A stretch of DNA of 64,000 nt, from assembly GCA_035533215.1 (NCBI GenBank), contig DATLUG010000005.1, positions 106,751-170,750 on the forward strand, given 5' to 3'. Made by a program: the position numbers and the translations under genes. Of this stretch, positions 50,459-59,817 are shown one piece after another. The notes beneath the pieces are model-generated. The model was not told the DNA's origin, did no database searches, and saw only the letters and a list, made by a program, of their open reading frames with translations. How positions within the stretch are numbered: the first letter of the stretch is position 1; every line of letters starts with the position of its first letter. The DNA is from DAHUZL01 sp035533215 (GTDB lineage Bacteria > Chloroflexota > Dormibacteria > Aeolococcales > Bog-877).

Positions 50459-52192
50459 CTACTCCGCGGAGATCACGAACGGGACCAGGCGCTGGCCACC
50501 GTCCTGCTGCTCCACCTCCAGGCCGGGGAACCGCTCCCGCACCGCCTGCGCCAGGCGGCCGGCGTCCGCCGCGGAGGCCTCGCCGCCGCGGTAGAGGGTG
50601 ACCAGCTCGTAGCCCTCGGCTCCGATCCCCTCCAGCGCCGCGATCGCCACGCGGACCAGGTCCGTGCCGGCACCGGCAAGGCGCCCGTCGGTCATCGCCA
50701 GAAGATCGCCCCGGTGGATCAGGCGTCCGTCGCGGTGGCCGTCGCGCCCCGCGGTGGCGATCTCGATCACCCGGACCGCCGCCATCGCCCGCTCCATCCG
50801 ATCCCGATTGGCGGCGAGGTCCAGCTCGGGGTCGGCGGCGAGGAGGGCGGCGATCCCCTGAGGGACGCTGCGGCTCGCCACCACCGCCACCCGGCCGCCC
50901 GCGGCCCGCTCCACCTGCTCCGCCAGCGGGAGGACGTCGGGATGGTTGGGGAGCAGGACCACGCCGGTGCCGCCGGCGGCTCGGATGCCGCCCTCAAGGT
51001 CTGCCCTCGACGGGGGCTGCCCCGGTCCGCCGGGGACCACGGCGGCGGCGCCGCAGTCGAGGAGGATCGCGCCGAACCCGGGACCGGGGGCGACGGCGAC
51101 CACCTGGACCCCGCGGCGGAGCGGGGCGGCGGGCGCCGCGGACCGGCCCCGGACCCGGCGGTGCTGCTCGGTCATGTCCGCGACCGTGAGCCGCTCGATC
51201 GCCCCCAGCTCGGCGGCGGCGGCGAGCAGCCGCCACGGCTCGCGCGTGTGGACGTGGACGTGGACCCGCCCGCGATCGCCGACCACCAGGGCCGAGTCGC
51301 CGAGGTCGCCGGCCTCCGCCAGCCGGGCCCGGAGGGCGTCCGGCTCGTCGCGGCCACCGGTGACCTGGAACTCGGTGCAGTACCCGTAGCCCGCGGCGGG
51401 GGCGACCACGCCCGCCGCCCCGCCGGCCATCGGCGGGGGCACCGCTCCGTCGGCCCCCGACCGGTCCGGTCGGGGGGCGCCGGCCGGGTGGGGCAGGGGT
51501 GCCGGCCGGGGCCGGGGGGACGGCTCGGACCCGGCGGCGGCGGCGAGGGCCGCCACCACCACCGCCAGGCCGTAGCCGCCAGCATCGACGACCCCGGCCT
51601 CGGCCAGGACGGGCAGCTGGCTCGGGGTCCGAGCCACCGCCGCCCACGCCTCGGCCGCCGCCGCACCCAGCACCGAGGCGCAGGTCGCGCCGCCCAGCCG
51701 GCCGGCCGCCCGGCCGGCATCGGCCGCGTCTCGGGCGACGGTGAGGATCGTCCCCCGCTGGGGACGGAGCACCGCCCGCTCCGCCGCCGTCGCCGCCGTC
51801 CCGAGCGCGCTCGCCAGCCGGCCCGGGTCCGCGGCGGCGCCGCCGTCCACCCCCTGGGCGAAGCCGCGCAGGAACTGGGAGAGGATCACCCCGGAGTTGC
51901 CGCGGGCCCCCATCAGCGACCCGTGGGCCGCCGCCCGCCCGACCACGTTCAGGTCGGCGCCCTCCCCCAGCCGGGCCACCGCCTCGCAGGCGGCCCCGAG
52001 GGTGCGCACGAGGTTTGTGCCGGTGTCGCCGTCCGGGACCGGGAACACATTGAGATCGTCGATGGCCGCGGCCTCGGCGTCGAGCCCGTCCCGGGCCCCC
52101 GCGAGCGCCCGCCGCAGCCAGTCCCCGTCCAGGCCCGCCGCCCGGTCGGGGGCGGCCCCGCCCCCCGCCCGCCCGCGGCGGCGCTCAGCCAT
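50459..52192 (-). CDS. fakA: DAK2-domain fatty acid kinase subunit FakA-like
   Basis: A 577-residue cytoplasmic kinase. The N-terminal DhaL/DAK2 domain (about 20-220) has LNVFPVPDGDTGTNL and the SLMGARGNSGVILSQFLRGFA nucleotide-binding block (split: SLMGARGNSG, SQFLRGFA); the C-terminal DegV-like/YloV domain has GVVLLPNHPDVLPLAEQ and the VALYRG-type end. It phosphorylates fatty acids held by the DegV protein next door. Longer than average through Pro-rich loops. Confidence 0.92.
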   Translation of the reverse strand: MAERRRGRAGGGAAPDRAAGLDGDWLRRALAGARDGLDAEAAAIDDLNVFPVPDGDTGTNLVRTLGAACEAVARLGEGADLNVVGRAAAHGSLMGARGNSGVILSQFLRGFAQGVDGGAAADPGRLASALGTAATAAERAVLRPQRGTILTVARDAADAGRAAGRLGGATCASVLGAAAAEAWAAVARTPSQLPVLAEAGVVDAGGYGLAVVVAALAAAAGSEPSPRPRPAPLPHPAGAPRPDRSGADGAVPPPMAGGAAGVVAPAAGYGYCTEFQVTGGRDEPDALRARLAEAGDLGDSALVVGDRGRVHVHVHTREPWRLLAAAAELGAIERLTVADMTEQHRRVRGRSAAPAAPLRRGVQVVAVAPGPGFGAILLDCGAAAVVPGGPGQPPSRADLEGGIRAAGGTGVVLLPNHPDVLPLAEQVERAAGGRVAVVASRSVPQGIAALLAADPELDLAANRDRMERAMAAVRVIEIATAGRDGHRDGRLIHRGDLLAMTDGRLAGAGTDLVRVAIAALEGIGAEGYELVTLYRGGEASAADAGRLAQAVRERFPGLEVEQQDGGQRLVPFVISAE

Positions 52193-52539
52193 CGGCGCGG
52201 TCCGCGGGCCGGTGGACGCCCGGCCCCCGCACCAAGCCGACCGGGATCAGTACGGGGCGGGCCGCCGCGGCGGCCCACCGCGCACCGGCGGGGGCGGGCC
52301 GCCGCGGCGATCCGGCCGGCGGCCCGGACCGACTGGGGGCGGTCATGTCGGCGCCCATCTTGGCGCACACCGCCCGTGGGCCGGGCGGATGGGCTCCGGC
52401 CCAGCCGGGCTTGGTAGACTGCGCGGGGCCCCTGGTCGGACCGCCCGCTGCGCGCACGCGCGGCCGGGGACGGTCCGGGCCACGGGTGGCAGGTCGGCTC
52501 CCGACCGCGACCGCCCCCACACGGACGAGGTGACCAGCG
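52193..52539. other. Divergent intergenic region fakA / rpmB
   Basis: Holds a TAGACT -10 for rpmB at 52415-52420. No gene is recognised. The rpmB leader would be about 110 nt, which could carry a control structure that I did not resolve. Confidence 0.4.
52415..52420 (+). promoter_or_regulatory. Putative rpmB promoter -10 (TAGACT)
   Basis: TTGGTAGACT on the plus strand, the same hexamer as before the CpaE-like gene. The -35 region is not consensus-like. Confidence 0.4.
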
Positions 52540-52731
52540 ATGGCCAGGCGGTGCGAGATCTGCGGCAAGGGCCCGGTGGCGGGCAAGAACGTCAGCCACT
52601 CCAAGGTCCACACCCCCCGTCGCTTCATGCCCAACCTGGTCCACGCCCATCTCGTCCCGCCGGGCGGCCGGGCGGTCCAGCGGATGCGCGTCTGCACCCG
52701 CTGCCTGCGCACCAGCACCAAGTCCACCTGA
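52540..52731 (+). CDS. rpmB: 50S ribosomal protein L28
   Basis: A 63-residue ribosomal protein: RRCEICGKGPVAGKNVSHSK, TPRRFMPNL and MRVCTRCLRT, with the four zinc cysteines (CxxC...CxxC). ATG with GAGGTGA upstream. Divergent from fakA, as in Firmicutes. Confidence 0.95.
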   Translation: MARRCEICGKGPVAGKNVSHSKVHTPRRFMPNLVHAHLVPPGGRAVQRMRVCTRCLRTSTKST

Positions 52732-52741
52732 CCACCTGCGG

Positions 52742-53230
52742 CTACGCCTGGCCGCCCCCGGGGTGGGAGCGGAGCCGGCGCAGCAGGGTCGCCATCTCCA
52801 CCGCCACCAGCGCGGCGGCCTCGCCCTTGTTGCCGTGCTTGCCCCCGGCCCGGTCCAGGGCCTGCTCCAGGGAGTTGGTCGTCAGCACCCCGAAGGCGAC
52901 CGGCAGCTGGTGGCGCCGGGCCACCGACGCCAGCCCGCGGGCGGCCTCGCCGGCGACGTAGTCGAAGTGAGGGGTCTCGCCCCGGATCACCGCCGCCAGC
53001 GCCACCATCGCGTCGCAGTCGCCGCGCCGCGCCACCGCCTCCGCCACCAGCGGCAGCTCGAAGCCCCCGGGCACCCACACGCACCGCAGCCCCTGCTCCG
53101 GCACGCCGCACCGGAGCAGGGCGGCCCGCGCCCCGTGGACGAGGGGGCGCACCGCCAGCTCGTTGAAGCGCGCCACCACCAGGGTGACCCGGAGGTCGCG
53201 GCCGTCAGTGCCGCCGCTCCACTCGTCCAT
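52742..53230 (-). CDS. ribH: Lumazine synthase (riboflavin synthase beta)
   Basis: A 162-residue enzyme joining the RibA-derived pyrimidine and the RibB-derived butanone phosphate. Motifs: VARFNELAVRPLVHGA, VWVPGGFELPLVAEAV, LAAVIRGETPHFDYVAGEA and FGVLTTNSLEQALDRAG, with the catalytic histidine in HFDYV. ATG at 53230, 88 bp after ribBA. Last gene of the rib operon. Confidence 0.95.
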   Translation of the reverse strand: MDEWSGGTDGRDLRVTLVVARFNELAVRPLVHGARAALLRCGVPEQGLRCVWVPGGFELPLVAEAVARRGDCDAMVALAAVIRGETPHFDYVAGEAARGLASVARRHQLPVAFGVLTTNSLEQALDRAGGKHGNKGEAAALVAVEMATLLRRLRSHPGGGQA

Positions 53231-53318
53231 CCAGCGTCCCTCCTCGCCCCCCGCCCCGGACCCGCTCACCGAGCCGACCCGCGCGGGGCGGGGCGCGCGG
53301 GCCGCGGGCGCCCCCGAC

Positions 53319-54548
53319 TCACCCCGGCTCCCGGGCGCCGTCGACCGGCTCCGCGAGGAGGTGGCCGAGCTTGGTGCGCTTGGCCTCGAGGTAGCGGGCA
53401 TTGTGCCGGTTGGGGGTGACCAGGATCGGCACCCGCTCGACCATGGTCAGCCCGTGCCCCCCCAGGCCGTAGTACTTGCGGGGGTTGTTGCTCATCACCC
53501 GCAGCCGGCCGAGGCCGAGGTCGGCGAGGATCTGGCTGCCGATCTGGTAGTCGCGGGAGTCGGCCGGCAGTCCGAGGTGGAGGTTCGCCTCCACCGTGTC
53601 CAGGCCCTGGTCCTGGAGCGCATACGCCCGCAGCTTGTCGAGCAGGCCGATCCCCCTCCCCTCCTGGCGCAGGTAGACGATGACGCCCTCGCCCTCCGCA
53701 CCGATCTGGCGCATCGCCTGGTGGAGTTGGGCCTGGCAGTCGCAGCGCAGCGACCCGAAGACATCGCCGGTGAGGCACTCGCTGTGGACCCGCACCAGCG
53801 TCGGCTCCCGCAGCGGTGGCGCCCCGAGCACCAGCGCCAGGTGGACCTGGCCGGTGAGCCGGTCGCGGTAGCCGGTCGCCCGCCAGCTGCCCAGCTCGGT
53901 CGGGATCACGGTCTCCACCCCGCGCTCCACCAGCTGCTCGGTGCGACGCCGGTGGGTGATGAGGTCGGTGATGGCGAGGATCGGGGCGCCGTGCTCGCGG
54001 CTGAACTGCTCGAGGTCGGGGCGCCGGGCCATGGTCCCGTCGCGGTTGGCGATCTCGCAGATCACGGCCACCGGCTCGCGCCCGGCCAGGCGAGCGAGGT
54101 CCACCGCGGCCTCGGTCTGGCCCGCCCGCTCCAGGACGCCGCCCGGCCGCGACCGGAGCGGAAAGACGTGGCCGGGTCGGGCGAAGTCCTCGGCCACGGC
54201 GGCGGGGTCGGCGAGCAGCTGGATCGTCGCGGCCCGGTCCTGGGCGCTGATCCCGGTCGTCACCCCGCGCCCCTTGGCGTCGACCGAGACGGTGAAGGCG
54301 GTGCCGAAGGTCGAGGTGTTGGCAGCGTCGGGCACCATCGGCGGGAGGCGCAGCTGGTCCAGACGCTCCCCGGTCATCGCCACGCAGAGCAGGCCGCGGG
54401 CACAGGTGGCGATGAGGTTGACCGCCGCCGGGGTCACCGCCTCCGCCAGGATCGCGAGGTCGCCCTCGTTCTCCCGGTCCTCGTCGTCGACCAGGATCAC
54501 GAATCGGCCGCTGGCGAACGCCCGGGTCGCCTCGTCCACGGCGGTCAC
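53319..54548 (-). CDS. ribBA: Bifunctional DHBP synthase / GTP cyclohydrolase II
   Basis: A 409-residue fusion. The RibB half (about 1-200) has VDDEDRENEGDL and the THTVTAFT-like region; the RibA half has VHSECLTGDVFGSLRCDCQAQL (three zinc cysteines), YLRQEGRGIGL and RVMSNNPRKYYGL. It makes both precursors of riboflavin. GTG at 54548 overlaps the ribE stop (GTGA); the next GTG in frame is a few codons later. Confidence 0.95.
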   Translation of the reverse strand: MTAVDEATRAFASGRFVILVDDEDRENEGDLAILAEAVTPAAVNLIATCARGLLCVAMTGERLDQLRLPPMVPDAANTSTFGTAFTVSVDAKGRGVTTGISAQDRAATIQLLADPAAVAEDFARPGHVFPLRSRPGGVLERAGQTEAAVDLARLAGREPVAVICEIANRDGTMARRPDLEQFSREHGAPILAITDLITHRRRTEQLVERGVETVIPTELGSWRATGYRDRLTGQVHLALVLGAPPLREPTLVRVHSECLTGDVFGSLRCDCQAQLHQAMRQIGAEGEGVIVYLRQEGRGIGLLDKLRAYALQDQGLDTVEANLHLGLPADSRDYQIGSQILADLGLGRLRVMSNNPRKYYGLGGHGLTMVERVPILVTPNRHNARYLEAKRTKLGHLLAEPVDGAREPG

Positions 54549-55171
54549 GGGGCGGTCGCCCCGTCCGGCCGCCAGGGTCGGCAGAGCCGCTCGACGTACT
54601 TGGCGACGAGGTCGGCCTCCAGGTTGACGACGGTGCCGACCGCGTACCCGCCCGCGATGGTGACCATGCGGGTGTGCGGGATCAGCGACACCACCAGCTC
54701 GGCGGCGCCCACCGTCACCACCGTCAGGGCGCAGCCGTCGATGGTGATCGAGCCCTGGGCGACGCACCGGCGCATCACCGCGGCCGGCCCGGCGACGCTG
54801 CAGCGGACGGCGTTGCCCTCGCCACGGAGGTCGGTGACGGTGCCGGTGGCGTCGACGTGTCCGGTCACCAGGTGGCCGCCGACGGGGTCCTGGTAGCGCA
54901 GGGCGCGCTCCAGGTTGACGGCGCCGCCGCGGCGCAGACGGCCGAGGTTGGTGCGACGCGAGGTCTCCGGCATCACGTCGGCGGCGCAGACGGCGCCGTC
55001 GCCGTCGGCGCCCACCGCCGTCACCGTGAGGCAGCAGCCGTTGACGGCGACGCTCTCGCCCACCGACACCGCCGTCGGTTCGACGGCCGGCAGCCGGAAG
55101 ACCAGCCGGCCGATGTCGTCATCCACCGGCTCGACCACCTGCCCGATCGCGGCCACGATCCCGCTGAACAT
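54545..55171 (-). CDS. ribE: Riboflavin synthase alpha subunit
   Basis: A 208-residue enzyme with two tandem lumazine-binding domains: MFSGIVAAIGQV, VNGCCLTVTAV and GGHLVTGHVD in the first, GCALTVV and LIPHTRM in the second. It dismutates dimethylribityl-lumazine to riboflavin. ATG at 55171 overlaps the ribD stop (ATGA). Confidence 0.95.
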   Translation of the reverse strand: MFSGIVAAIGQVVEPVDDDIGRLVFRLPAVEPTAVSVGESVAVNGCCLTVTAVGADGDGAVCAADVMPETSRRTNLGRLRRGGAVNLERALRYQDPVGGHLVTGHVDATGTVTDLRGEGNAVRCSVAGPAAVMRRCVAQGSITIDGCALTVVTVGAAELVVSLIPHTRMVTIAGGYAVGTVVNLEADLVAKYVERLCRPWRPDGATAP

Positions 55172-56286
55172 CAGCGCTCCCCGGTGAGGCAAAAGTCGTC
55201 GCCGAGCGGCTCGCAGCGCAGCCGGGTGAGCCGCACCGCCTCGGCGAGGCGGCCGATGCCACCGCCCCCGACGGCGCCCGGGGCCTCGTCGCCCCCGACC
55301 AGGATCGGGGCCACGAAGGCGGTCACGCGATCGACCAGGCCCTCGGTGAGACAGCTGCCGAGGAGCGTGCTCCCGCCCTCCACCAAAAGGCTGGTGCACC
55401 CGCGCGCCGCCAGCTGCCGGGCCAGGTCCCGCAGGTCGAGGCGACCGCCGGGGGCCTCCACCACCATGCATTCCGCTCCCGCCGCCTCCAGCTGCTCCCG
55501 GCGGTCGGCGGGGGCCCCGGCCCAGGTGGCCACCAGGGCCGGCCGCTCCCCCGCCTGGATGGCGCGGGCGCCGGGGGGGGTGCGCAGCCGTGCGTCCGCC
55601 ACCACCCTGAGCGGCTGGCGGGCTCGGCGCCCCACCAGCCGCGTCGTCAGGCGCGGGTCGTCCTGGAGCACGGTGCCGGATCCCACCAGGATGGCGTCGT
55701 GCTCGTGGCGGAGGAGATGGGCGCGGCGCCGGCTCTCCGGGCCGGTGATCCAGCGCGACTCGCCGGTCGCGGTGGCCAGCTTGCCGTCGAGGCTCATCGC
55801 GAACTTCAGGGTCACCAGCGGCAGGCCGGTCGTGACCCAGGTCGCGAAGGCCCGGATCAGCTCCCGCGCCTCGTCGCCATGGGCGCCGACGCCAACGGCG
55901 ATCCCCGCTGCCCGGAGCCGCTGCACGCCGGCGCCGCGCACCAGCGGGTTGGGATCCTCGGTCGCGATCTCCACCCGGGCGACCCCGCTGGCGATGATCC
56001 GCTCGACGCAGGGCCCGGTCCGGCCGAGGTGGACGCAGGGCTCCAGGGTGACGTGGAGGGTCGACCCCCGGGCCCGATCGCCCGCCGCGTCCAGGGCCAC
56101 CACCTCGGCATGCGGGCCGCCGGCGCGGGCGTGATAGCCGGCGCCGATCAGCTCGCCCCCCACGGTCACGACCGCCCCCACCATCGGGTTGGGGCTGGTG
56201 CGGTGGTCCCCGAGTCGGGCGAGCCGAAGCGCCTCGGCCATGGGGTCGAGGGGTGCGGCACGGGGTCGGGGTGCTGGCTCGATCAT
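55171..56286 (-). CDS. ribD: Bifunctional riboflavin deaminase/reductase
   Basis: A 371-residue enzyme. The N-terminal deaminase has the zinc site GGPHAEVVAL and EPCVHLGRTGPC; the C-terminal reductase has VTLKFAMSLDGKLAT, SRWITGPESRRRAHLLR, DDPRLTTR and VEGGSTLLG. First gene of the rib operon, 62 bp behind the FMN riboswitch. The ATG at 56286 has a GGAG and gives a normal start; upstream in-frame codons lie in the riboswitch. Confidence 0.95.
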   Translation of the reverse strand: MIEPAPRPRAAPLDPMAEALRLARLGDHRTSPNPMVGAVVTVGGELIGAGYHARAGGPHAEVVALDAAGDRARGSTLHVTLEPCVHLGRTGPCVERIIASGVARVEIATEDPNPLVRGAGVQRLRAAGIAVGVGAHGDEARELIRAFATWVTTGLPLVTLKFAMSLDGKLATATGESRWITGPESRRRAHLLRHEHDAILVGSGTVLQDDPRLTTRLVGRRARQPLRVVADARLRTPPGARAIQAGERPALVATWAGAPADRREQLEAAGAECMVVEAPGGRLDLRDLARQLAARGCTSLLVEGGSTLLGSCLTEGLVDRVTAFVAPILVGGDEAPGAVGGGGIGRLAEAVRLTRLRCEPLGDDFCLTGER

Positions 56287-56347
56287 CGGGGCTCCGAGGT
56301 CCGCGCGGCGGGGAGCCTCGATCGGCCGGGCGCCGCCCGACCGGACG

Positions 56348-56504
56348 TCCTCTCCCATCCAGACTCGAGGGCCGGCGACGCGCCGGGCTCCTCTCACTGT
56401 CGGCTCCGGAATTCCACCGGGTCCTGCCCCACGACGGCCGATCGCCGCCCAGGGGCTCGCGGGCTGTCACCGCCGGTCGGGTGTTGCACCCTGCCCCGAA
56501 GACC
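56348..56504 (-). promoter_or_regulatory. FMN riboswitch (RFN element) of the rib operon
   Basis: Read on the minus strand the element shows the conserved RFN blocks: CTTCGGGGCAGGGTG, ACCGGCGGT with AGCCCGCGA, GGTGGAATTCCG with GCCGACAGT, and GTCTGGATGGGAGAGG at the end. It lies between rlmN and ribD. FMN binding is expected to lower ribDEBAH expression; since no T-run follows, control may be at translation. Confidence 0.93.
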
Positions 56505-56509
56505 ACCCG

Positions 56510-56515
56510 AGCGTA
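56510..56515 (-). promoter_or_regulatory. Putative rib operon promoter -10 (TACGCT)
   Basis: TACGCT on the minus strand ends 9 bases before the first conserved block of the riboswitch, the expected place for its promoter. Confidence 0.4.
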
Positions 56516-56576
56516 GCACAGGGCGCATCGCCGACCGGCATCGCCGGCCGGCGTCGCCGGCCACCGCCGCCGAGCG

Positions 56577-57743
56577 TCAGCCCGGCAGACCCTGCCGCCT
56601 CCGGATGCGGTCCACCCGCTCCGGCGGCGGGTCCAGCTCCGCGCGGAGCTGGCCGCAGGCGGCCTGGGCGCGGTCCCCGCGGGAGAAGCGGAGGCTGGCC
56701 CGCTGGCCGACCGCGGCGGCGAACGCGCGCGCCGCCGCCGGCGCCGGCGCCTGCCAGGCGCTGCCGGGGATCCGGTTCATCGGGATGAGGTTGACGTGGG
56801 CATGGGCGGTGGTCGCGATCCGGCGGAGGGTGCGGGCATCCTCCGCCTGGTCGTTGACGCCGGCGATGAGGACGTACTCCAGGGTGAGCCGACGCCCGCT
56901 GGTGCGCGCATACCGCGTCGCCGCCTCCAGGCAGGCCGCGATCGGCCAGCGGCGGTTCAGCGGCACCAGCCGGTCACGCAGACGGTCGTCGGTGGCGTGG
57001 AGGGAGAGGGCCAGGGTGACCCCGAGGCCCCGCTCGGTGAGGCGGTCGATGGCGGGCACCACCCCGCTGGTGGAGACGACGATCCGGCGCGGGGGGATCC
57101 CGAAGCGTCCCAGCGCCAGGACGGCGCCACAGGTGGCCTCGAGGTTCTGGAGCGGCTCACCCATGCCCATGAAGACCACGTGGCTGGGGGGATCGGCCCC
57201 TGCCCGGTGCCAGAGCCAGGCCGCCCAGCGCACCTGGTCGACGATCTCGGCAGCCTCCAGCTGCCGACGCAGCCCCAGCTGGCCGGTGGCACAGAAGGCG
57301 CAGCCGATGGCGCAGCCGATCTGGGTGCTGACGCACACCGTCCGCCGCCCGCGGCGGTCCGGGGCGGCGGGATAGGTCATCGCCACCGTCTCCACCGACT
57401 CGCCGTCGGCGGCGCGGAGGAGGAGCTTGGTGGTGAGGCCGCGGTCGGCGACCCGGCTGGCCAGGTGGCCGAGGGTCTGGAAGCGCAGGCGGCGGTCCAG
57501 CTCGGCGCGCAGCGCCCGGGGCAGGATCGTCACCGCGGCCAGGTCGGGGGCTCCCTGCTGGAAGGCAGCCTGTCGGAGCTGGACCGCGCGCCACCGCGGT
57601 GCGCCGGCGGCGTCGAGGATCGCCGCCGTCCCGGCGCCGTCGAGGGTGGCGTAGGCGGGGCGCTCGTCGGGCCGGTCCGGCCCGGCGGCGGGGGTGGTGG
57701 TGACAGCCGGGACCGCCGGGTCCGCGGTGGCGGCCGCGCTCAT
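56577..57743 (-). CDS. rlmN: Dual-specificity RNA methyltransferase RlmN
   Basis: A 388-residue radical-SAM enzyme methylating C2 of adenosine in 23S rRNA and tRNA. The iron-sulfur motif is CAIGCAFCATGQLG (CxxxCxxC), followed by VVFMGMGEPLQN, VSTSGVVPAI and LALSLHAT; the second catalytic cysteine is in AACGQL near the end. The first 40 residues are a low-complexity extension. ATG overlaps the folE stop. Confidence 0.95.
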   Translation of the reverse strand: MSAAATADPAVPAVTTTPAAGPDRPDERPAYATLDGAGTAAILDAAGAPRWRAVQLRQAAFQQGAPDLAAVTILPRALRAELDRRLRFQTLGHLASRVADRGLTTKLLLRAADGESVETVAMTYPAAPDRRGRRTVCVSTQIGCAIGCAFCATGQLGLRRQLEAAEIVDQVRWAAWLWHRAGADPPSHVVFMGMGEPLQNLEATCGAVLALGRFGIPPRRIVVSTSGVVPAIDRLTERGLGVTLALSLHATDDRLRDRLVPLNRRWPIAACLEAATRYARTSGRRLTLEYVLIAGVNDQAEDARTLRRIATTAHAHVNLIPMNRIPGSAWQAPAPAAARAFAAAVGQRASLRFSRGDRAQAACGQLRAELDPPPERVDRIRRRQGLPG

Positions 57744-58315
57744 CGGGGGCCCCGCAGGAGCTGGAGGAGCTCGGCGCGGGTGCGCGGGTCGCGCCGGAAG
57801 GTCCCCAGCATGCAGCTGGTCACGGTGAGACTGTGCGGCTTCTCCACCCCGCGCATGCTCATGCACAGATGGGTCGCCTCGACCACCACCGCCACCCCGT
57901 GGGGACGGAGCTGCCCCTGGATGGTGAGCGCGATCTCGGTGGTGAGCCGCTCCTGGACCTGCAGCCGGCGGGCGAAGACCTCGACCACCCGGGCCAGCTT
58001 GCTGAGGCCCACCAGTCGCCCGGCCGGCAGGTAGGCGACGTGGGCGACCCCGTGGAAGGGAAGCAGGTGATGCTCGCAGAGGCTGTGGAGCGCGATGTCG
58101 CGGACCACCACCATCTCGTCGTACCCATCGGCGACGGCAGCACCGGCCAGCAGCCCGGAGGCGTCGGCCCGGGAGCCGGACGTGAGGAAGGCGAGGCTCT
58201 CCGCCACCCGTCGCGGGGTGTCCCGGAGGCCGGCGCGTTCGGGGTCCTCACCGATCAGCTCGAGCAGGGTGCGCACCGCCGCCTCCGCGCGGGGGCCGAG
58301 GGTGCGGGAGGCCAT
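57740..58315 (-). CDS. folE: GTP cyclohydrolase I
   Basis: A 191-residue enzyme opening folate/tetrahydropterin synthesis. Motifs: LGEDPERAGLRDTPRRVAE-like start, SLCEHHLLPFHGVAHVAYLP (zinc Cys and His), GLSKLARVVEVFARRLQVQERLT and the second zinc cysteine in EATHLCMSMRGV. ATG at 58315, 62 bp after hemY. All residues for the type IA enzyme are present. Confidence 0.95.
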   Translation of the reverse strand: MASRTLGPRAEAAVRTLLELIGEDPERAGLRDTPRRVAESLAFLTSGSRADASGLLAGAAVADGYDEMVVVRDIALHSLCEHHLLPFHGVAHVAYLPAGRLVGLSKLARVVEVFARRLQVQERLTTEIALTIQGQLRPHGVAVVVEATHLCMSMRGVEKPHSLTVTSCMLGTFRRDPRTRAELLQLLRGPR

Positions 58316-58377
58316 CCCAGCATTCTGCACGGGAGGCGGGGGACGCTCGCAGCCGGACCGGTCCGGCGGGGGTCGGC

Positions 58378-59817
58378 TCAGCCGGCCGCGGGGCAGGCCA
58401 GGGCGCGCTCGCCGGCGCGGCGGCCCTCGCCGATGCAGGCGGGGAGGCCAACCCCCCGCAGAGCGGCCCCGGCCACCAGCAGTCCCGGGGTCGCGGTCAG
58501 GGCGGTGTCGAGCGCCTCCACCCGGCCCAGATGCCCGGCGAGGTACTGCGGCAGCGCCCGCGGCCAGCGCCGCACCGTGATCGCCGTCGGGGCGCCCCGG
58601 AGGCCGAGCGCCCGGCGCAGCTCGAGGTGGACCTCGGCCGCGAGCTGGGCGTCGGGGAGGTCGAGGTCGCCGCGCTGCCCGTAGCGGCCCACCGAGGCCC
58701 GCAGCAGGCAGACGTCGTCCGCCGCCAGATGGGGCCACTTGCGACCGAGAAAGGTGCACGCGGTCACCCGCCGACGCTCGCCGCGCGGGACCAGGAACCC
58801 GCTCGCCGCCGGCAAGGCTGGCACGGAGGCGGCCGGGTACGCCAGGGTGATCGTCGCCACCGACGCGTACGGGAGGTCTCGAAGGCACCCGGCGGCCGCG
58901 GGGTTGACTCCGGCGATGAGCGGGGCGGCGCTGAAGGCGGGCGCGGTCACGATCACCGCATCGGCCGGGTCCAGCCCGCCGGTGGTCGTGGCCACGACCC
59001 AGCCCCCGCCCGCAGCCGGCTCCACCACGGTCGCCGCACATCCCAGCCGCACCGACCCCGCGGGCAGGGCGGCGGCGAGACGGTCCACCAGTCGGGTGAG
59101 GCCACCGCCGACGGTGAGGAACACCGGCTCCGGCCGGCCCTCGGGGCCGCCCGCGCTCACCGCCGCGGGGACCAGCCGCCGGAGGCCTGTGCGCAGGCTC
59201 CCGTGGGTGCGCAGCGCCTCCAGCAGCTGGGGCGCCACCGCCCCCAGGCTCATCGACTCGGCCGGACCTGCGTAGATCCCGCTGAGCAGCGGGTCCACCA
59301 GTCGCTCGAAGATCTCCCGCCCCAGCCGTCGCCGCAGGATGGGGCCGAGGGGGTCGTCGGGACCGTCCGCGCGCCGCGGCACCCAGGGCTCCAGGGCCGC
59401 GCGCACCACCGCGGCGGTCGAGACCAGCCGCGACCGCCGGAGGGCGCCCAGTCGGAGGGGGACGCCCAGCACCTGGCCCTCGGGGAGCCAGCGCAGCCGG
59501 CCGCCGACCCAGATCCCGGCGCGCTGGGTCACGGCGGGGACCAGCTGGTCCCCCAGCCCCACCGCGGCACAGAGAAGGCGCGCCTCGTCGGCCCGGTTGA
59601 GGAAGCCGTCCGGGCCCAGCTCGACCGTCCACTCGCCGCAACGCCCGGTCTCCACCTTGCCTCCGAGACGGTCCTCGGACTCGACCAGGGTCACCCGGAC
59701 GGCGCCATCCGGACGGGCCTCCACCATCCGGTGGGCGGCGGCGAGCCCAGTGATCCCGCCCCCCACCACGACGACGTGCGAGCGCCGGGGCGGGTCCCCC
59801 CCTCCGCCCCGGTTCAG
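58378..59817 (-). CDS. hemY: Protoporphyrinogen/coproporphyrinogen oxidase (HemY type)
   Basis: A flavoenzyme of about 479 residues. The FAD site is VVVVGGGITGLAAAHRM with the GG-doublet LGGKVET; later blocks are ELGPDGFLNR, PLLSGIYAGPAESMSL and the C-terminal GLLVAGAALRGVGLPACIGEG FAD contact. It oxidises (copro)porphyrinogen before iron insertion by HemH. The start is unclear: no ATG lies near, a CTG at 59817 overlaps the hemH stop (CTGA), and the first GTG (59769) falls inside the FAD motif. Confidence 0.9.
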   Translation of the reverse strand: MNRGGGGDPPRRSHVVVVGGGITGLAAAHRMVEARPDGAVRVTLVESEDRLGGKVETGRCGEWTVELGPDGFLNRADEARLLCAAVGLGDQLVPAVTQRAGIWVGGRLRWLPEGQVLGVPLRLGALRRSRLVSTAAVVRAALEPWVPRRADGPDDPLGPILRRRLGREIFERLVDPLLSGIYAGPAESMSLGAVAPQLLEALRTHGSLRTGLRRLVPAAVSAGGPEGRPEPVFLTVGGGLTRLVDRLAAALPAGSVRLGCAATVVEPAAGGGWVVATTTGGLDPADAVIVTAPAFSAAPLIAGVNPAAAGCLRDLPYASVATITLAYPAASVPALPAASGFLVPRGERRRVTACTFLGRKWPHLAADDVCLLRASVGRYGQRGDLDLPDAQLAAEVHLELRRALGLRGAPTAITVRRWPRALPQYLAGHLGRVEALDTALTATPGLLVAGAALRGVGLPACIGEGRRAGERALACPAAG

